NCBI GenBank assembly: GCA_964652075.1
Contig: CAZYZQ010000046.1
Coordinates: forward strand, 1 to 17,078
Length of the DNA stretch: 17,078 bases
Direction of reading: 5' to 3'
Source of the DNA: CAZYZQ01 sp964652075
GTDB taxonomy: Bacteria > Bacillota > Clostridia > Oscillospirales > Oscillospiraceae
Below the pieces are notes generated by a model. That model worked only from the letters and a program-made list of their open reading frames with translations, searched no databases and was not told the origin of the DNA. The position numbers and the translations under genes were made by a program. The first letter of the stretch is position 1. Each line of letters begins with the position of its first letter. Positions 14,693-17,078 of this stretch are shown one piece after another.

Positions 14693-15574
14693 ATGCTGAC
14701 ATCTGTTTCGTTCCCCGGCCTGCATCTGCATTTTGAGCTGAACCGGGTGGCGTTTACAATTTTTGGAAAGGATATCTACTGGTACGGACTGATTATTGCG
14801 GCGGGCTTTCTGCTGGCAGCGTGCTACGGCTGCGTCCGTGCGCGGCAGTTTGGACTGACGCAGGACAACATCCTCGACATGCTGCTTGTCACGGTTCCAA
14901 TCGCAATTATCTGCGCGCGGGCTTACTACTGCATCTTCTACTGGGAGCTGTTCCGCGACAATCCGATCTCTGTTCTGTACATCTGGGAGGGCGGGCTTGC
15001 CATCTACGGCGGCGTGATCGGCGCGGTTTTGACAGTGTGGATTTTCGCGAAGGTCAGAAAGCTCAGGCCGACGGCGATTTTCGACATCGGCGCGCTGGGG
15101 CTTTTTATCGGACAGTCCATCGGCCGATGGGGCAATTTCGTCAACGGCGAGGCGTTCGGCGCCGAGACGGACAGCTTCCTGCGCATGGGCCTGTCGGACG
15201 GCGGGCCGATCACCGCGTTTTATCACCCGACTTTTTTGTATGAGTCCGTGTGGAATCTCGTGGGATTTGCTGTGCTGCATTTTTACTCAAAGCGCCGGAA
15301 ATTTGACGGCGAGGTGTTCCTGCTCTATGTCGCGTGGTACGGCCTTGGCCGCGCGTGGATCGAGGGCCTGCGGACCGACAGCCTCTACCTGTTCGGCACG
15401 GGCCTGCGTGTGAGTCAGGTGCTTGCGGCTGTCTCGTGTCTGGCTGCGCTGGGATTTTGGATTTACCACCGCTTCATTCGGAAGCATACGCCGGACGAGC
15501 TGTATGTCAACGTGAGGAAGCTGGAGGAAACAGAAAAAACACAGGAAAAGGAGAACGAACATGACGCTGATTGA
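14693..15574 (+). CDS. lgt: Prolipoprotein diacylglyceryl transferase
   Basis: Lgt transfers diacylglycerol from phosphatidylglycerol to the lipobox Cys of prolipoproteins in the cytoplasmic membrane. The protein is 293 residues from ATG 14693, with about seven hydrophobic segments. Diagnostic blocks: IYWYGLIIAAGFL (28-40), WEGGLAIYGGVIGA (98-111), the Lgt signature GRWGNFVNGEAFG (144-156), HPTFLYES (178-185) and GLGRAWIEGLRTD (217-229). A GTG at 14690 is an alternative start; ATG is preferred because GAGGG lies 7 bases upstream. The C-terminus is a charged tail (KLEETEKTQEKENEHDAD). The last 14 bases overlap folD, implying co-transcription. Confidence 0.95.
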   Translation: MLTSVSFPGLHLHFELNRVAFTIFGKDIYWYGLIIAAGFLLAACYGCVRARQFGLTQDNILDMLLVTVPIAIICARAYYCIFYWELFRDNPISVLYIWEGGLAIYGGVIGAVLTVWIFAKVRKLRPTAIFDIGALGLFIGQSIGRWGNFVNGEAFGAETDSFLRMGLSDGGPITAFYHPTFLYESVWNLVGFAVLHFYSKRRKFDGEVFLLYVAWYGLGRAWIEGLRTDSLYLFGTGLRVSQVLAAVSCLAALGFWIYHRFIRKHTPDELYVNVRKLEETEKTQEKENEHDAD

Positions 15575-16403
15575 CGGAAAGGCCGTGGCGGCTGCCTGCA
15601 AGGAGCAGATCAAACTGGAGGCGGCCGAACTGACCGCGAAGGGCTGCCGCCCCGGTCTGGCAGCCATTTTGGTGGGTGACAACCCCGCCTCCCGTGTGTA
15701 TGTCACAAATAAGGAGAAGGACTGCGCGCAGTGCGGCATCTACTCCGAGGAGTATGCGCTGCCCGCCGAGACGAGTGAGGCACAGCTGCTGGAGCTGATC
15801 GAGACGCTGAATGAAAATCAGAATATCCACGGCATTCTTGTGCAGCTGCCGCTGCCGAAGCACCTCGATGAGGACAAGGTCATCCGCGCGATTGCGCCGG
15901 AGAAGGACGTGGACGCGTTCCATCCGTACAATGTCGGGCGGATTATGCAGGGAAAATACCAGTTTTTGCCCTGCACCCCGGCGGGTGTCATGGAGCTGCT
16001 GGATGCCTATGGCATTGACCCGGCGGGCAAGCGCTGCGTTGTGATCGGTCGCAGCAACATTGTCGGAAAGCCCATGGCGCTGCTGCTGCTGCACCGCAAC
16101 GGCACGGTCACGATCTGCCATTCGAAGACGCCGAATCTGGCCGAAATCTGCCGTCAGGCGGATATCTTGGTTTCCGCGGTCGGCCGCGTGGGCCTTGTGA
16201 CGGCGGATATGGTGAAGCCCGGCGCGGTGGTCATCGATGTGGCCATGAACCGCAACGAGGAGGGCAAGCTCTGCGGCGATGTCTGCTTCAACGAGGTGTC
16301 TGAGGTCGCGGGCTATCTGACGCCGGTACCCGGCGGCGTCGGCCCCATGACGCGCGTCATGCTGCTGCGCAACACAATCACCGCCGCGAAGGCCGTAAAG
16401 TGA
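15561..16403 (+). CDS. folD: Bifunctional methylene-THF dehydrogenase / methenyl-THF cyclohydrolase
   Basis: FolD interconverts 5,10-methylene-THF, 5,10-methenyl-THF and 10-formyl-THF in the cytoplasm. The protein is 280 residues, full length. Key features: the catalytic Tyr47 and Lys51 in SRVYVTNKEKD, Gln95 in GILVQLPLP, KDVDAFHPYN at 115-124, the nucleotide-binding GRSNIVGKP at 163-171, and the C-terminal PVPGGVGPMTR. The ATG at 15561 is preceded by an AAAAGGAGAA ribosome site inside the end of lgt, so the two are probably translationally coupled. fhs, which makes the adjacent intermediate, follows under separate riboswitch control. Confidence 0.96.
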   Translation: MTLIDGKAVAAACKEQIKLEAAELTAKGCRPGLAAILVGDNPASRVYVTNKEKDCAQCGIYSEEYALPAETSEAQLLELIETLNENQNIHGILVQLPLPKHLDEDKVIRAIAPEKDVDAFHPYNVGRIMQGKYQFLPCTPAGVMELLDAYGIDPAGKRCVVIGRSNIVGKPMALLLLHRNGTVTICHSKTPNLAEICRQADILVSAVGRVGLVTADMVKPGAVVIDVAMNRNEEGKLCGDVCFNEVSEVAGYLTPVPGGVGPMTRVMLLRNTITAAKAVK

Positions 16404-16410
16404 GATTTTT

Positions 16411-16440
16411 TCTTCCCCACAGGCTTGCCTGTGGGGAAGA
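16411..16440 (+). repeat. Perfect 14-bp inverted repeat after folD
   Basis: TCTTCCCCACAGGC (16411-16424) and its exact reverse complement (16427-16440) are separated by TT. It lies 8 bases after the folD stop. The + strand T-run (16406-16411) comes before the hairpin instead of after it, so it is not a standard terminator in either direction. It may act as an mRNA 3'-end stabiliser or an atypical terminator. Confidence 0.75.
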
Positions 16441-16444
16441 ATAC

Positions 16445-16473
16445 TTGACAAATCGCGCGAAATATGCTACTTT
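16445..16473 (+). promoter_or_regulatory. fhs promoter
   Basis: TTGACA at 16445-16450 and TACTTT at 16468-16473 are 17 bases apart. Transcription would begin near 16480, right at the first helix of the ZTP riboswitch, which fits the arrangement well. Confidence 0.7.
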
Positions 16474-16480
16474 GATGATA

Positions 16481-16573
16481 GCCATATGACTGACGGAAGT
16501 GGATGGAACCACGGGGAGTATGGCGGGAAGAATGCCGACCGTCTGGGCACATTGCCCGGGCAGTGGGCTTTTT
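16481..16573 (+). promoter_or_regulatory. ZTP (pfl) riboswitch controlling fhs
   Basis: This class of RNA senses ZTP/ZMP, which builds up when 10-formyl-THF is short, and switches on one-carbon and purine genes. Here GCCATA (16481-16486) pairs with TATGGC (16519-16524) as P1. It encloses TGACTGACGG, a GTGG/CCAC hairpin with a GGAA-containing loop, and the conserved CACGGGGAG. After a short linker comes the class hallmark GCCGACCGTCTGGGCA (16534-16549), where the consensus is CCGCCTGGGCA. The downstream terminator shares the GGGCAC segment with this hallmark, so ligand binding should prevent termination (an ON switch). The match was recognised by eye; the fhs context supports it strongly. Confidence 0.88.
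16547..16573 (+). terminator. Riboswitch expression-platform terminator
   Basis: GCACATTGCCC (16547-16557) can pair with GGGCAGTGGGC (16558-16568), with one mismatch and a G-T pair; the central CCGG forms the loop. TTTTT follows at 16569-16573. Its 5' arm overlaps the conserved GGGCA of the ZTP aptamer, so the two folds exclude each other. Confidence 0.75.
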
Positions 16574-16612
16574 GTTTTCACCGGGCAAGAAAATCTTTAT
16601 CGGATCATCATA

Positions 16613-16657
16613 GGCAACGCCGCGCAAACCGCGCTGGCCGAATTGTGCGGCGTTGCC
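16613..16657 (+). repeat. Second leader hairpin between riboswitch and fhs
   Basis: GGCAACGCCGCGCA (16613-16626) pairs with TGTGCGGCGTTGCC (16644-16657) over 14 bp including one G-T pair, with a 17-base loop. No T-run follows, so it is not a terminator. It ends about 8 bases before the AAAAGGGAG ribosome site of fhs and could affect mRNA stability or translation. Confidence 0.7.
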
Positions 16658-16681
16658 CAATTAGAAAAGGGAGCTTGAAAG

Positions 16682-17078
16682 ATGAAAACGGATATCGAAA
16701 TTGCACAGAGCGCAACGATGCTTCCCATCACTGAGATCGCCAAAAAAGCCGGGATCCCGGAAGAGGCGCTGGAGCTGTATGGCCGCAGCAAGGCGAAAAT
16801 CGACGTCTCGCGCCTGCCGAAGACAGGCGCAAAGGGCAAGCTGATCCTCGTCACGGCAATTAACCCGACCCCGGCGGGCGAGGGCAAGACGACCACGAGC
16901 GTCGGCCTGGCCGACGCCATGACGAAGCTCGGCAAAAAGGCGATGCTTGCGCTGCGCGAGCCGTCACTCGGGCCGGTTTTCGGTGTCAAGGGCGGTGCGG
17001 CCGGCGGCGGCTACGCACAGGTCGTGCCGATGGAGGACATCAACCTCCACTTCACCGGCGACTTCCACGCCATCGGCG
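16682..17078 (+). CDS. fhs: Formate-tetrahydrofolate ligase (5' part, runs off window)
   Basis: Fhs makes 10-formyl-THF from formate, THF and ATP, the entry step of the methyl branch of one-carbon metabolism (and of the Wood-Ljungdahl pathway where that is present). The first 132 codons are in the window; the full protein is usually about 555 residues. It begins MKTDIEIAQSATMLPITEIA. The ATP-binding loop NPTPAGEGKTTTSVGL is at about 61-76, followed by LREPSLGPVFGVKGGAAGGG and MEDINLHFTGDFHAIG, all hallmarks of the family. The ATG at 16682 has AAAGGGAG upstream. It lies behind its own promoter and a ZTP riboswitch, separate from folD. Confidence 0.96.
   Translation, partial: MKTDIEIAQSATMLPITEIAKKAGIPEEALELYGRSKAKIDVSRLPKTGAKGKLILVTAINPTPAGEGKTTTSVGLADAMTKLGKKAMLALREPSLGPVFGVKGGAAGGGYAQVVPMEDINLHFTGDFHAIG

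Noticed and set aside
15507..16451. Long - strand frame opposite folD
   Set aside because: FolD motifs on the + strand are complete; the opposite frame is an Arg/His-rich mirror.
16481..16573. THF riboswitch instead of a ZTP riboswitch
   Set aside because: The GACTGACG, CACGGGGAG and CTGGGCA elements match the ZTP class, and the THF class lacks them.

Overview
The window looks like a piece of chromosome from a spore-forming, Gram-positive anaerobe of the Clostridia, most likely Oscillospiraceae-like. The evidence is a sigma-K gene, a surface protein ending in three S-layer homology (SLH) domains, a formate-THF ligase gene behind a ZTP riboswitch, strong AGGAGG-type ribosome binding sites, and mixed but mostly GC-rich coding sequence. 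The species cannot be named from the sequence alone.

Positions 1-9943 hold one giant + strand surface adhesin gene whose 5' end lies outside the window. In order it encodes a long right-handed beta-helix stalk with GGG-x/N-x-T-A repeats, mixed beta/Ig-like modules, three or four InlB-type repeats, a glycine tract with a Pro/Asp linker, and three SLH domains. It is broken into seven reading frames by five frame changes and one in-frame TAG. A further one-base loss near the C-terminus is suspected. Joining the frames gives one continuous protein of roughly 3,300 residues within the window.

Positions 10007-10672 encode an intact sigma-K, closed by a strong terminator. From about 10750 to 11640, on the - strand, lie gene remains. 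One is a taurine/sulfonate-type ABC permease fused in frame by an internal deletion to the tail of its ATPase, with a TGG-to-TGA nonsense near the end. The other is a short 5' stub that resembles a glucosamine-6-phosphate isomerase-like gene. So two decayed loci flank an intact sporulation gene.

Positions 11700-12455 hold a stand-alone DUF5662-type gene with two good promoter candidates and a strong terminator. Positions 12460-14626 are a - strand operon of prmA, a membrane-anchored DUF4015-type (putative glycoside hydrolase) protein and a 30-residue membrane peptide too short for ordinary gene calling, translationally coupled through a TTGA overlap.

Divergently from prmA runs lgt, which overlaps folD by 14 bases. 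A ZTP riboswitch with its own promoter and terminator follows, and then the start of fhs, which runs off the right edge. folD and fhs together form the 10-formyl-THF/methenyl/methylene-THF branch of one-carbon metabolism, and the riboswitch senses a shortage of exactly that cofactor. I found no phage, CRISPR, IS element, rRNA or tRNA. The unusual content is gene decay, one tiny coupled membrane ORF and some unexplained inverted repeats, rather than a clear new defence or biosynthetic system.
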